From Rhodobacteraceae bacterium HLUCCA08 (GTDB taxonomy: Bacteria; Pseudomonadota; Alphaproteobacteria; Rhodobacterales; Rhodobacteraceae), in assembly GCA_001314655.1 (NCBI GenBank), contig LJSF01000016.1, positions 124,001 through 188,000 of the forward strand: 64,000 nucleotides of DNA, read 5' to 3'. The position numbers and the translations under genes are program-made. Numbering within the stretch: position 1 is the stretch's first letter; every line of letters begins with the position of its first letter. A model generated the notes under the pieces. It made no database searches. It was given only the letters and a program-made list of their open reading frames with translations, and was not told where the DNA came from. Of this stretch, positions 51,283 to 64,000 are shown in pieces.

Positions 51283-51890
51283 TCCGGGCCCTCGCGATCG
51301 CGTTCACCCTGCTTGCCGGGGCCGCACAGGCCACGATCGACGCCTGGCCGGCGCTGCATGACGTCACCGGTGTCGCCGCCGATGACGTGCTCAACATCCG
51401 TGCAGAACCGAATGCCGCCGCGCCGATCATCGGCACATTCGCCCATGACGCCACCGATGTGGAGGTGATCCGCGACAACGCGGCCGGCTGGGGCCTGGTC
51501 AATGTCGGGGAACGCACCGGTTGGGTGTCCCTGGCGTATCTGCGGCGTCATCCGAACCAGTTCCAAGGCTATGTGCCGCCGATCCGGACCTGTTTCGGGA
51601 CCGAGCCGTTCTGGTCCCTGCACCTCACCGGTGAGGACCTTCGGTTCGATCGACTGGGCGAGGCGCCGGTGACCCTGCCCGACTACCGCATGCACCAGCC
51701 GATGTCGCGGTTCGAGAACATCATGATCGAGGCCGGCACCGGCGACGCCCGCATCGTCGGCGCGCTGCGGCACGAATTCTGTTCCGACGGGATGTCGGAC
51801 GGCGAATACGGGCTCAGCCTGACCTTCCTGCGCGGATCGGGCGACGGGGCCGAGGCGTTTTCCGGCTGCTGCACCCTGTCCGGCGACTGA
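51279..51890 (+). CDS. Secreted SH3-domain protein
   Basis: This 203-residue protein has a signal peptide (MIRALAIAFTLLAGAAQA), a bacterial SH3 domain (DVLNIRAEPNAAAPIIGTF, GWGLVNVGERTGWVSLAYLRR, residues about 25-90) and a C-terminal domain beginning TCFGTEPFWSLHL, of a kind often annotated as unknown next to SH3. It may bind cell-wall peptides. It is coupled to the permease by ATGA, which suggests a link between the exporter and the envelope. Confidence 0.82.
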   Translation: MIRALAIAFTLLAGAAQATIDAWPALHDVTGVAADDVLNIRAEPNAAAPIIGTFAHDATDVEVIRDNAAGWGLVNVGERTGWVSLAYLRRHPNQFQGYVPPIRTCFGTEPFWSLHLTGEDLRFDRLGEAPVTLPDYRMHQPMSRFENIMIEAGTGDARIVGALRHEFCSDGMSDGEYGLSLTFLRGSGDGAEAFSGCCTLSGD

Positions 51891-51894
51891 TCCC

Positions 51895-52818
51895 GTGTCC
51901 CGACGCGCGGCCCTGAGCGCCGGAGCCCTGGCAGCGCTGGCGGCACTTTGCTGGGCCGGCAACTGGATCATGGGCCGGGCGATTCGCGCCGATGTGCCGC
52001 CTGTGGGCCTTGCCTTCTGGCGCTGGACCTTCGCCGCCCTGCTGTTGGCCCCGTTCTGGCGCAAGGCCCGGGCCGATATCGCCGCCTTTCGCGCCGATTG
52101 GCGCGTGGTCCTGTTCCTGGCCGCCACCGGAGCGGCGGCGTTCCAGACCATGACCTATGTCGGCCTGCGCTCGACCGAAGCGATCAACGCTCTGCTGCTG
52201 TCCACCACCGCGCCGCTCTGGGTCATTCCCATCGCCGCGCTGGTGCTGGGCGACCGGCCGGGCGGGCGCCAGGTGCTGGGTATCGGCATTTCCCTGGTCG
52301 GAGCCACGATCCTGGTCGCCCGAGGCGACTTGGCCCGCCTGGCCGACCTTCGGCTGAACCAGGGCGATCTGTGGATCCTTGCCGCGCTGGTGATCTGGGG
52401 ATGCTACTCGGTGGGCCTGCGGTTCCGGCCGGCGACCCTGTCGGCCACCGGCCTGGTCTGGCTGACCGCGGTATTCGGCGCCTTGTTCCTGGCCCCGGTC
52501 TATGCCTGGGAAACCCTGATCGCGGACCGCCCGGTGCGCCTGACCTGGGAAACCGCGGCCAGTGTCGGCTATACGGCCGTGTTCGCCTCGATCGTGGCGT
52601 TTTCCGCCTTCAATGCCGCTGTCGCCGTGTTGGGCCCGGCGCGCAGCGTCTATTTCCTGCACCTCATGCCGGTCTTCGGGTCGGGGCTGGCGATCCTGTT
52701 CCTGGGCGAAGCGGTCGCGCCGTATCACCTGGTGGGTTTTCCGATCGCGCTGGGCGGGGTGTTGCTGGCCACCCTGTCGCCCGACCGGGTCAGACCACCA
52801 CCCGCAGCGTCAGGTTGA
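51895..52818 (+). CDS. EamA/DMT family exporter
   Basis: This 307-residue protein has ten predicted membrane helices in two EamA repeats, with LCWAGNWIMGRAIRADVPPVGLAFWRWTFAALLLAPF near the start and MPVFGSGLAILFLGEAVAPYHLVGFPIALGGVLLA at the end. The GTG start is 4 bases after the SH3 gene. It is the third exporter of the family in this window. It overlaps the convergent alkB gene by 29 bases. Confidence 0.87.
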   Translation: MSRRAALSAGALAALAALCWAGNWIMGRAIRADVPPVGLAFWRWTFAALLLAPFWRKARADIAAFRADWRVVLFLAATGAAAFQTMTYVGLRSTEAINALLLSTTAPLWVIPIAALVLGDRPGGRQVLGIGISLVGATILVARGDLARLADLRLNQGDLWILAALVIWGCYSVGLRFRPATLSATGLVWLTAVFGALFLAPVYAWETLIADRPVRLTWETAASVGYTAVFASIVAFSAFNAAVAVLGPARSVYFLHLMPVFGSGLAILFLGEAVAPYHLVGFPIALGGVLLATLSPDRVRPPPAASG

Positions 52819-53422
52819 TCCGGCCGCCGCCCTCCAGCAGGTCCGAAGATCCGGGCCGGATCCGGTCGATCCCGTGATAGGCCAGCCGTGCCGCACCGCC
52901 CAGCACCGCCACATCGCCGGACCGCAACCAGAGGCTTCGGGTGCGCGCACCGCGCTCCGTGCCTCCGACCCGGAACAGAGCATCGTCGCCGAGCGAAATC
53001 GACACGACCGGCCAGGCGAAATCGCCTTCGTCCCGGTCCTGGTGCAATCCCATCCGCGCCGCCCCGCGATAGAGGTTCACCAGACAGCAATCCGGAACGC
53101 GCCGGTCACTGCCCAGCGCCCGCCAGACCGCCAGCACGCTGTCCGGGATCGGCGGCCAGACCACGCCCGACGGGTGTCGATCGGCGTAGCGATACCCCCT
53201 GCGGTCGGTGATCCAGCCCAGCCGGCCGGCCGCGGTCATCCGCACCGACATCTTGCGCCCACCCGGGGTCACCGGCTGCACCAGCGGCGCCGCGGCCACC
53301 ACCGCGCGCAGATCGGCAAGCATCGCCTGCTGCGCCGCGCGGTCCAGCCAGCCTTGCCAGACCCGGACCCCGGCCAGGTCGACCGGTTCGCCGACATCGT
53401 TGTTTTCCGCGCGATCCACCAT
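52790..53422 (-). CDS. alkB: AlkB-type alpha-ketoglutarate dioxygenase
   Basis: This 210-residue DNA repair enzyme removes alkyl groups from bases. Iron ligands are in LHQDRDEGDF (His and Asp) and the later AYHGIDRI (His), and the 2-oxoglutarate Arg is in RINLTLRVVV. The segment NLYRGAARMGLHQD is typical. The start at 53422 gives the family's usual length. It is divergent from dnaK, sharing a 155-base control region. Confidence 0.93.
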   Translation of the reverse strand: MVDRAENNDVGEPVDLAGVRVWQGWLDRAAQQAMLADLRAVVAAAPLVQPVTPGGRKMSVRMTAAGRLGWITDRRGYRYADRHPSGVVWPPIPDSVLAVWRALGSDRRVPDCCLVNLYRGAARMGLHQDRDEGDFAWPVVSISLGDDALFRVGGTERGARTRSLWLRSGDVAVLGGAARLAYHGIDRIRPGSSDLLEGGGRINLTLRVVV

Positions 53423-53446
53423 GTTGCACTAAAACCCTTTTAACGG

Positions 53447-53475
53447 TTGTCGGGTCAAAACCCCCTGCCTATATA
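53447..53475 (+). promoter_or_regulatory. Candidate dnaK promoter
   Basis: TTGTCG (53447-53452), 17 bases including a run of Cs, then TATATA (53470-53475), about 100 bases before dnaK. The C-rich stretch before the -10 is reminiscent of heat-shock sigma32-type promoters, but the match is partial, so a sigma70/sigma32 mixture is possible. No CIRCE element is visible. Confidence 0.45.
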
Positions 53476-53577
53476 CGCTCTGATCCGGGCTCGCGCACGG
53501 CCCGGCATACCCCTCCGGCAAGGGGTGCCGACTAGGGCCCCTGCCGCTCAAACCGCCTGAATGAAAGGGATTTGAAA

Positions 53578-55488
<1,911 letters not shown>

Positions 55489-55504
55489 CCCGGGCGCATG
55501 ACGG

Positions 55505-55536
55505 GGCCGGCCCGCCTGTTCACGGCCGGGCCGGCC
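55505..55536 (+). promoter_or_regulatory. dnaK-dnaJ intercistronic stem-loop
   Basis: GGCCGGCCCG (55505-55514) and CGGGCCGGCC (55527-55536) form a perfect 10-bp stem with a 12-base loop between dnaK and dnaJ. It is followed by only TCTT, so it is likely a partial terminator or mRNA processing element that sets the DnaK:DnaJ ratio. Confidence 0.55.
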
Positions 55537-55566
55537 TCTTCGTTCCCGATGGAGGGGATGTGACGG

Positions 55567-56718
55567 ATGTCAAAGCGTGACTATTACGAGGTTCTCGGCG
55601 TCAAGAAGGGCGCCAGTGCCGACGAAATCAAGAAAGCCTACCGCCAGAAGGCGAAAGAGCTGCACCCGGACCGCAACGCAGACAACCCCGACGCCGAGTC
55701 CAGGTTCAAGGAAGCGAACGAAGCCTACGAAGTCCTCAAGGATGCCGACAAGAAGGCGGCCTATGACCGGTTCGGCCATGCGGCCTTCGAAGGCGGCATG
55801 GGCGCCAGCGCCCGGCCCGGCAGCGGGTTCCAGGGCAACGGCGATTTCGCCAGCGCCTTTTCCGACGTCTTCGATGACCTGTTCGGCGATTTCATGGGGC
55901 GCCGCGGCGGCGACGGCGGCCGGACCCGCGCGGCCCGCGGCGCCGACCTGCGCTACAACATGCGCGTGACGCTCGAAGAGGCGTTCTCAGGGCTGCAAAA
56001 GACGATCAACGTGCCCACCTCGGTGCCCTGCGAGGCCTGTTCGGGCACCGGCGCCGAGGGTGGCTCCGAACCGCAGACCTGTCCGACCTGTTCGGGCATG
56101 GGCAAGGTTCGCGCGCAGCAGGGGTTCTTCACCGTCGAACGCACCTGCCCGACCTGTTCGGGCATGGGCCAGATCATCAAGAATCCCTGCACCGGCTGCC
56201 ACGGCCAGGGCCGGGTCGAAAAGCAGAAATCATTGTCGGTCAACATACCCGCCGGGGTCGAAACCGGCACCCGCATTCGCCTGGCCGGCGAAGGCGAAGC
56301 GGGGATGCGCGGCGGTCCGCCTGGCGATCTGTATATCTTTATCGAGGTCGCCCAGCACGAAATCTTCGAACGCGAGGCCACCAACCTGTTCTGCCGTGTG
56401 CCCGTCAGCATGGCCTCTGCCGCGCTGGGCGGCGATATAGAGGTGCCGACGATCGATGGCGGCCGGTCCCGGGTCAAGATCCCTGCCGGATCGCAGAACG
56501 GCCGCCAGATGCGCCTGCGCGGCAAGGGCATGCCGGCGCTTCAACGCGGCGGCGTCGGCGACATGTTCATCGAACTGGCCGTCGAGACCCCGGTGAATCT
56601 GACATCGCGCCAGAAAGAACTGCTGCAGGAATTCGAGAAGCTGAGCGAAGAGAACAATCCGCAAAGTTCATCGTTCTTCAGGTCCGTCAAGAATTTCTGG
56701 GAAGCGATGAAGGGCTAG
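55567..56718 (+). CDS. dnaJ: Chaperone DnaJ (Hsp40)
   Basis: This 383-residue co-chaperone stimulates DnaK ATPase. It has the J domain with HPD (ELHPDRNAD, residues about 30-40), a Gly/Phe-rich linker ([15 protein letters not shown]), four zinc-binding repeats ([32 protein letters not shown]) and the C-terminal substrate domains ([21 protein letters not shown]). It is a class A DnaJ of normal length. A palindrome and a strong terminator follow. Confidence 0.98.
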   Translation: MSKRDYYEVLGVKKGASADEIKKAYRQKAKELHPDRNADNPDAESRFKEANEAYEVLKDADKKAAYDRFGHAAFEGGMGASARPGSGFQGNGDFASAFSDVFDDLFGDFMGRRGGDGGRTRAARGADLRYNMRVTLEEAFSGLQKTINVPTSVPCEACSGTGAEGGSEPQTCPTCSGMGKVRAQQGFFTVERTCPTCSGMGQIIKNPCTGCHGQGRVEKQKSLSVNIPAGVETGTRIRLAGEGEAGMRGGPPGDLYIFIEVAQHEIFEREATNLFCRVPVSMASAALGGDIEVPTIDGGRSRVKIPAGSQNGRQMRLRGKGMPALQRGGVGDMFIELAVETPVNLTSRQKELLQEFEKLSEENNPQSSSFFRSVKNFWEAMKG

Positions 56719-56722
56719 GCCC

Positions 56723-56743
56723 GTCCCGGGCTTGACCCGGGAC
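56723..56743. repeat. Short palindrome after dnaJ
   Basis: GTCCCGGG and CCCGGGAC form a perfect 8-bp stem around CTTGA, then CTC. The same plan is seen at 11654-11672 (loop CCTGA, then CCTC). It lies 4 bases after the dnaJ stop. Confidence 0.55.
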
Positions 56744-56766
56744 CTCTTGCACGATGTGGCCCTCTG

Positions 56767-56796
56767 GGCCGGACGCCCTGCGCGCCCGGCCTTTTT
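56767..56796 (+). terminator. Rho-independent terminator of dnaK-dnaJ
   Basis: GGCCGG (56767-56772) pairs with CCGGCC (56786-56791), with further inner pairing, and is directly followed by TTTTTC. It ends the chaperone operon before radC. Confidence 0.85.
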
Positions 56797-56930
56797 CATC
56801 TGTCGGTCGTCCTCATCGACGCCTACCGACACGACACCGACGTCGAACCGACGTTCGAAAAACCGGAAAACAGGAATCGACCCACTGCGCCCTTAACCAT
56901 TTGTTCACCGGGTCGGCGCATCCTGTCCCC

Positions 56931-57704
56931 ATGCCCCGCGCCTTTTCCGAGATGCCCCTGCCCCTGTTCACGGGCGATGCCGACGAGGCGGTGTCGGCCC
57001 GGTCCCTTGCGCGGGGATCGCAAGCGAAACTGCCCTCCTATATCGGCGATCACCGCAAACGCCTGCGCGACCGGTTCATGGCCGGCGGCGCCGATGCCAT
57101 GCCCGATTACGAATTGCTGGAACTTGTCCTGTTCCGCGCCATTCCCCGGCAGGATGTCAAACCGCTCGCTCGCCGCCTGATCGACCATTTCGGCGATTTC
57201 AACCGTGTCCTGTCCGCCCCGCCCGAACGGTTGCGCGGCGTCGACGGGGTCGGACCTGCCGTGATCGTCGAACTGAAACTGGTCGAAGCCGCGGCTCATC
57301 GTTTGGCTCGGTCGAAAATCCTTGAAAAGCATGTCGTCAGCTCTTGGGACGCGCTGCTGGACTATTGCCATACCGTCATGGCCCATCGTGATACGGAACA
57401 ATTCCGTGTGCTGTTCCTGGACCGCAAGAACGTGCTGATCGCGGACGAGGCGCAGGCCCGTGGCACCGTCGATCATGTGCCGGTCTACCCGCGAGAGGTT
57501 GTCAAACGGGCGCTCGACCTGAGCGCCAGCGCGTTGATCCTGGTGCATAATCACCCCTCGGGCGACCCCACCCCGTCGGATGCCGATATCGACATGACCC
57601 GCCAGATCGAACGCGCCGCCGAGGCGCTGGGTCTGACCCTTCACGACCACATCATCATCGGCAAATCGAGCGAGCTCAGCTTTCGCAGCGCCGGGCTGCT
57701 GTAG
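56931..57704 (+). CDS. radC: RadC family JAMM/MPN-like protein
   Basis: This 257-residue protein has an N-terminal helix-hairpin-helix part (LRGVDGVGPAVIVELKLVEA) and a C-terminal JAMM metal domain with HNHPSGDPTPSDADID, ending with the family's SFRSAGLL. RadC was named for radiation sensitivity, but its biochemical role is still not settled. The start at 56931 is used because no good ribosome site is seen and upstream codons look like non-coding sequence. The 3' end abuts the decayed OmpA-like gene on the other strand. Confidence 0.92.
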   Translation: MPRAFSEMPLPLFTGDADEAVSARSLARGSQAKLPSYIGDHRKRLRDRFMAGGADAMPDYELLELVLFRAIPRQDVKPLARRLIDHFGDFNRVLSAPPERLRGVDGVGPAVIVELKLVEAAAHRLARSKILEKHVVSSWDALLDYCHTVMAHRDTEQFRVLFLDRKNVLIADEAQARGTVDHVPVYPREVVKRALDLSASALILVHNHPSGDPTPSDADIDMTRQIERAAEALGLTLHDHIIIGKSSELSFRSAGLL

Positions 57705-57944
57705 GGCGGGTCACCCACCCAAAGCTCAACCCGCCGGTTCGCCTGCTGGCTCCGGATCGTGTCGTCTCGGGCCACCAGCAGCGCTTTTCCGAACGCTTCG
57801 ACCGACAGGCTCACCCGCGGCGGCAGTGCCCCGCCCAAGATCGGCAACACCGCGGGCCGGAAAACCGGACACACACGGAAAAAGTGCGGCGAAAATCGCC
57901 GCACCGATTGTCGTGAGGACCTGTCCGGATCGAAATCGCGTCAT
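57641..57944 (-). pseudogene. Decayed OmpA-family gene (signal peptide plus OmpA tail)
   Basis: From ATG 57944, which overlaps the TGA of the upstream gene (ATGA), a signal-peptide-like start is read (MTRFRSGQVLTTIGAAIFAA, then LFPCVSG). In the next frame there is a piece of an OmpA C-terminal domain: VSLSVEAFGKALLV, then SQQANRRVELWV, the hallmark NRRVE motif. The core of the OmpA domain is missing and the two parts are in different frames, so a deletion with frameshift is inferred. The second frame runs on into the radC end. Confidence 0.7.
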
Positions 57945-59179
57945 CGCGCGGCGAGTGTCAGGTCCTCGTACATGTTCTGCAACACCAGATAGTCACCCAC
58001 CGCATCGCAACCGGGCATGACCATGATCAGGTCGAGCGCGGTGCTGTCGCGGCCTTGCTGCACCTGGATGCTTTGCGCTGCCAGTTCTTCACCGCAATTG
58101 TCGGCGGTGATCTCGGCCTCGGCGACCAGCATCACGTCGCCGCTTCGCTCGGACATCGCGCTGGGAAAGAGGTAGACCTCGGCGAAATAGCCGGCCGTGG
58201 CCGCCGGGTCACCCAGGCGCATCAGATAGCCGCCCTCGCCGGACAGAAGCCGCTCCATGTCACCGCGGGCCTCGACCCAGACATGGCCGTCGTCGCCGAA
58301 GCGGGCTCCGAATTCATAGGCCGACAGGTTGACCGCGGTATCGCCCTGATACTGCAGGACCGCGCGGTCGAAGAGGTCGAAATCCGGCACTTCGACAGTG
58401 ACGACGGCGCCCAGATCGTCTTCGAAGGCGGCGATGAACACGGCGATTTCCGCCAGGGCCGGTGTTTCGATCCGGGCGCTGCCATCGGCATCGGTCATGG
58501 CAGTGAACAACATGCCCTGATGATGGATCGCGACCTTTTGATCCGGATGACAAGGTGCGTCGAGCGACAGGGTCACGATGGACCCGGCCGTGGCCTGGGC
58601 CTCCAGCACAGGATCGCAGCCCATCCCGGCCAGGGGCTCTGCGCCGGTGCCAGCGGTGGTATTGCCCAGATCGACAGGCGCGTCTTCGGTCGCGGCGATC
58701 TGCACGGGTTGCGCCGGAGGCAGGGCGCGCGGTGTGAACGCCCGCAATTGCGGCAGCAGCACCGATGCGGCGATGGGCGCGATATCGGGGATCGAAAGCG
58801 TCGGTCCGGACAGGTCCGGTGCCGGACCGGACGCAGTGCCCAAGACTTCGGTGATCGCCACCGGGGGCGCATCCGCCACCGCGGCGGGAACCATCGGTTG
58901 GTTCGCGGTGGTCACGGTCGGTGCGGGCATCGGGGTTTCGGCGTCAGGCACGGTCAGCGTGACTTGATCCACTGCCGGTTGTTCGACATCGGGACGCGTT
59001 TCGGGCACCGCCGCGACCGGTTCGGCATCGGGCACCACGGCCGGGCGGGGCGGAGCGGCCGCGACATCGCCGGCGCTGAACCGACTGGCAAGAGCATCGC
59101 CATTCTGCATGACGAACCCGATACCAAGGGCGACAGAGAACGTCCCCACGGCCATCGCGATCTTCTTGGTGTCCACCAT
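57941..59179 (-). CDS. Secreted or membrane-anchored protein, secA neighbour
   Basis: This 412-residue protein has an N-terminal hydrophobic anchor (KIAMAVGTFSVALGIGFVM), a Pro/Ala/Val-rich low-complexity linker of about 130 residues, and a globular C-terminal domain of about 200 residues with four cysteines (MGCDP, DAPCHP, ADNCGEE, MPGCDA). In related bacteria a similar gene next to secA is sometimes labelled translocase, but I see no such domain. An OmpA partner apparently once followed it. The globular part may act in the periplasm. Confidence 0.72.
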   Translation of the reverse strand: MVDTKKIAMAVGTFSVALGIGFVMQNGDALASRFSAGDVAAAPPRPAVVPDAEPVAAVPETRPDVEQPAVDQVTLTVPDAETPMPAPTVTTANQPMVPAAVADAPPVAITEVLGTASGPAPDLSGPTLSIPDIAPIAASVLLPQLRAFTPRALPPAQPVQIAATEDAPVDLGNTTAGTGAEPLAGMGCDPVLEAQATAGSIVTLSLDAPCHPDQKVAIHHQGMLFTAMTDADGSARIETPALAEIAVFIAAFEDDLGAVVTVEVPDFDLFDRAVLQYQGDTAVNLSAYEFGARFGDDGHVWVEARGDMERLLSGEGGYLMRLGDPAATAGYFAEVYLFPSAMSERSGDVMLVAEAEITADNCGEELAAQSIQVQQGRDSTALDLIMVMPGCDAVGDYLVLQNMYEDLTLAAR

Positions 59180-59320
59180 CGTCGTCCCCTCTCTCTTTAC
59201 GAGATACGGGAACACTCTGTTGAATGCCGGTGGCGGCATAAGGGCCGAGCCGGGGTCGTTTCGCGGCGAGATTCGGTCAGGAAAGTGACGCCGCCGGCAA
59301 TCCCGCCCTGGTTGCGCGGA

Positions 59321-62020
<2,700 letters not shown>

Positions 62021-62203
62021 GATTTTTCCGACGCCTCTGCGAAAGCGGTTCAAGTCAAAGTGTGAGGAGGTTGGTTGTGCCCATGCGGCGCGCCACCTAA
62101 GAAGGGGCCAAGACCGGCCCCCTCGGAGCCTTTAGGCGATGTAAGGGGGGGTCGACGGAGTGTCAACGCCGCGCGCCCGTGCGGCCCGGAAAGGGAAGCC
62201 CAG

Positions 62204-63058
62204 ATGCCTCTTCGAACACGACTTGCCGCGCCTTTGGTCCTGGCCACCGCACTGGCCGGCGCCGCCCTGGCACAGGATGACGGCACCCCCAGCGCCGCGA
62301 CGGTTGTCGCCACGGTCAACGGAACCGAAATCACCCTGGGCGAGATGCTGATCGCACGGTCGCAATTGCCGCCGCAATACCAGGAATTGCCGCCTGACGT
62401 GCTGTTCGACGGATTGCTGGAACAGCTGGTCAACCAGCAGCTTCTGGCGGATGCGCTGAACGAGGAGCCGCTTCGCCTGACGCTTGCCTTGCAGAACGAG
62501 GCGCGGTCGCTGCGCGCCGGCGAGGTCGTGTCGGACATCTATGAAGAAGCGGTGACCGAAGAGGCTCTGCAGGACGCCTATGACGAGATGTTCGCCGATC
62601 TGGAGCCGCAAAGAGAATACAACGCCGCCCATATCCTGGTCGAAACCGAGGAGGCCGCGACCGAGATCACGGCCCTGCTCGAGGACGGCGCCGATTTCGC
62701 CGAACTGGCGCGGGAACGCTCCGTCGGCCCGTCCGGTCCCAATGGCGGCGATCTGGGCTGGTTCGGCCAGGGCATGATGGTCGCGCCGTTCGAAGAGGCC
62801 GTCATGGCGCTCGAGGTCGGGCAGGTTTCGGCCCCGGTCCAGACCCAGTTCGGCTGGCACGTGATCGTGCTGAACGACACCCGCAATATCGACGCCCCGC
62901 CGATCGATGCCGTCCAGGCCGAACTGGCCGGCACCCTGCAGCAGCAGGCGCTCGAGGCGCGGATTGCCGAATTGACCGAAACCGGCAGCGTCGAATTGAC
63001 CGAACCGGGGGCCTTCGATCCGGGTATCATCAACGCCATGGACCTGTTGAACGAGTAG
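62204..63058 (+). CDS. Periplasmic parvulin-type peptidyl-prolyl isomerase
   Basis: This 284-residue secreted protein has a signal peptide (LAAPLVLATALAGAALAQ), an N-terminal SurA/PpiD-like chaperone segment (ATVNGTEITLGEMLIARSQLP, LLEQLVNQQLLADAL) and a parvulin domain (AAHILVETEEAA, GGDLGWFGQGMMVAPFEEAVMAL, APVQTQFGWHVIVL). It probably assists outer-membrane protein folding. The start at 62204 follows GGAAAGGGAAG. It is 3 bases from argJ and divergent from secA. Confidence 0.93.
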   Translation: MPLRTRLAAPLVLATALAGAALAQDDGTPSAATVVATVNGTEITLGEMLIARSQLPPQYQELPPDVLFDGLLEQLVNQQLLADALNEEPLRLTLALQNEARSLRAGEVVSDIYEEAVTEEALQDAYDEMFADLEPQREYNAAHILVETEEAATEITALLEDGADFAELARERSVGPSGPNGGDLGWFGQGMMVAPFEEAVMALEVGQVSAPVQTQFGWHVIVLNDTRNIDAPPIDAVQAELAGTLQQQALEARIAELTETGSVELTEPGAFDPGIINAMDLLNE

Positions 63059-63061
63059 ACC

Positions 63062-64000
63062 ATGCCGATATCCCCGCTGGCGCCCGCGCGCTTTCCGGAC
63101 CTGCCCGACATCGCGGGCCTTCGCCTGGCCACGGCCGCGGCGGGCGTGCGCTACAAGGGGCGCGATGACGTGATGCTGGCGGCGCTGGATGCCGGCAGCG
63201 TGGTGGCCGGCGTGTTTACCCGCTCGGCCACCCGCTCGGCCCCGGTTCTGGATTGCCAGGCCAAGCTGGGGGACGGAACCGGCCCCGCGGCCTTTCTTGT
63301 CAATTCCGGCAATTCGAACGCCTTCACCGGCAAGGCCGGCGATGCTTCGGTCGCGCGGATCTGCGACGCGACGGCCCAGGTTCTGGGGATCGCCGCCGAC
63401 CGTGTCTTTACCGCGTCGACCGGGGTGATCGGAGAACCGCTGCCCGACGATCGGATCACCGCCAAGCTCGATGAACTGGCCGCAAAACTGGCGCCCGGCG
63501 CGTTCGAAGCCGCGGCCCGGGCGATCATGACGACGGACACCTTCCCCAAGGCCGCCGGCGCCGTGGTCGACATCGACGGCACGCCGGTAAAGATCGCGGG
63601 CTTTGCCAAGGGCAGCGGCATGATCGCGCCGGATATGGCGACGATGCTGGTCTATATCTTTACCGATGCGCAGATCGGGCAGGGCGACCTTCAGGTTCTG
63701 CTGCAGACGCTGACCGATCAGACCTTCAACTGCATCACCGTCGACAGCGACACCTCGACCTCGGACACGCTGCTGTGTGCGGCCACCGGCGCCTCGGGCG
63801 TCGACGTGACCGAAAGCGCGGGCTTCACCAAGGCGCTGCATGACGTGATGCTGGATCTGGCCCACCAGGTCGTGCGGGATGGCGAAGGCGCGACCAAATT
63901 CGTCGAAATCCATGTTTCGGGTGCGATGACCAACGACGACGCCCGCAAGGTCGCCATGGCGATCGCCAATTCGCCGCTGGTCAAGACGGCGATCGCCGGC
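63062..64000 (+). CDS. argJ: Bifunctional ornithine acetyltransferase/N-acetylglutamate synthase, 3'-truncated
   Basis: ArgJ moves the acetyl group from N-acetylornithine to glutamate in cyclic arginine synthesis and can also use acetyl-CoA. The window holds 313 codons of about 405. The precursor is cut autocatalytically before the nucleophile Thr194 in APDMATMLVYIFTD. VNSGNSNAFTGKAG and TASTGVIGEPLP are family stretches. The start at 63062 is 3 bases after the parvulin stop. The frame is open to the end of the window. Confidence 0.96.
   Translation, partial: MPISPLAPARFPDLPDIAGLRLATAAAGVRYKGRDDVMLAALDAGSVVAGVFTRSATRSAPVLDCQAKLGDGTGPAAFLVNSGNSNAFTGKAGDASVARICDATAQVLGIAADRVFTASTGVIGEPLPDDRITAKLDELAAKLAPGAFEAAARAIMTTDTFPKAAGAVVDIDGTPVKIAGFAKGSGMIAPDMATMLVYIFTDAQIGQGDLQVLLQTLTDQTFNCITVDSDTSTSDTLLCAATGASGVDVTESAGFTKALHDVMLDLAHQVVRDGEGATKFVEIHVSGAMTNDDARKVAMAIANSPLVKTAIAG

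Noticed and set aside
62104-62121. GGGGCC/GGCCCC hairpin as a secA translation-arrest leader
   Set aside because: No small upstream peptide with arrest-like features is coded on the minus strand; the hairpin alone is not evidence of SecM-type control.

Overview
This window reads as a chromosomal segment of a GC-rich alphaproteobacterium of the order Rhodobacterales (Roseobacter/Paracoccus/Rhodobacter group). The grounds are the strong GC bias of third codon positions, a NavAb-type bacterial sodium channel, a petP/petR-like regulator pair, Hint-domain and GT14-type glycan proteins of a kind common in that order, and a parvulin-argJ pair divergent from secA. I see no phage, plasmid, insertion sequence or CRISPR signature. 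It looks like core genome, with a few lineage-specific operons and small dispersed palindromic repeats.

Layout. 1-4.1 kb: 3' end of aroC, an AEC transporter, a GST, an EamA exporter and an HU-like protein. 4.2-9.9 kb: amn (AMP nucleosidase), divergent from a three-gene acyl-CoA operon (acyl-CoA dehydrogenase, ADP-forming acyl-CoA ligase, CaiD-like crotonase). 10-11.7 kb: an epimerase-like protein and a voltage-gated sodium channel. 11.7-15.7 kb: HDAC-family deacetylase-xseB-ispA-dxs, which links to isoprenoid synthesis. 15.8-18.1 kb: petP-petR-like regulators divergent from ilvE. 18.1-25.5 kb: an Aer-like PAS protein, a 61-residue ORF, a second EamA exporter, a PQQ-type sugar dehydrogenase, queG, a second GST, mtgA and a Hint-domain protein.

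25.7-33.9 kb is the glutamate synthase locus. gltD and gltB are separated by three translationally coupled secreted proteins of unknown function, two of which are tandem paralogues. 34-38.3 kb: uppP, an NDUFA9-like protein, tRNA-Leu(CAG), a cobalamin riboswitch with a two-gene operon, and a short RNase D. 38.3-42.4 kb: the envelope cluster kdsD/kpsF-lptC-lptA-lptB, then hpf and ptsN. 42.4-51.3 kb: a surface-glycan region with a two-part sulfotransferase, a GT14-type protein, two paralogous glycosyltransferases, galU, kdsB, cysQ and a KpsM-like permease. cysQ would remove the PAP that a sulfotransferase releases, and kdsD and kdsB both serve Kdo supply.

51.3-64 kb: an SH3 protein, a third EamA exporter, alkB, dnaK-dnaJ with a strong terminator, radC, a decayed OmpA-like gene fused by overlap to a secreted neighbour of secA, secA, a periplasmic parvulin and the 5' part of argJ.

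The observations I rate highest are: (i) a repeat of about 90 bp that occupies almost exactly the whole stop-to-start spacer at two unrelated gene pairs; (ii) the paralogous four-cysteine secreted proteins inserted between gltD and gltB; (iii) a B12-riboswitch operon pairing an unknown 100-residue protein with a BtuF-like protein that lacks a signal peptide; (iv) the sulfotransferase/glycosyltransferase operon; and (v) an acyl-CoA dehydrogenase with Asp where the catalytic Glu is expected.
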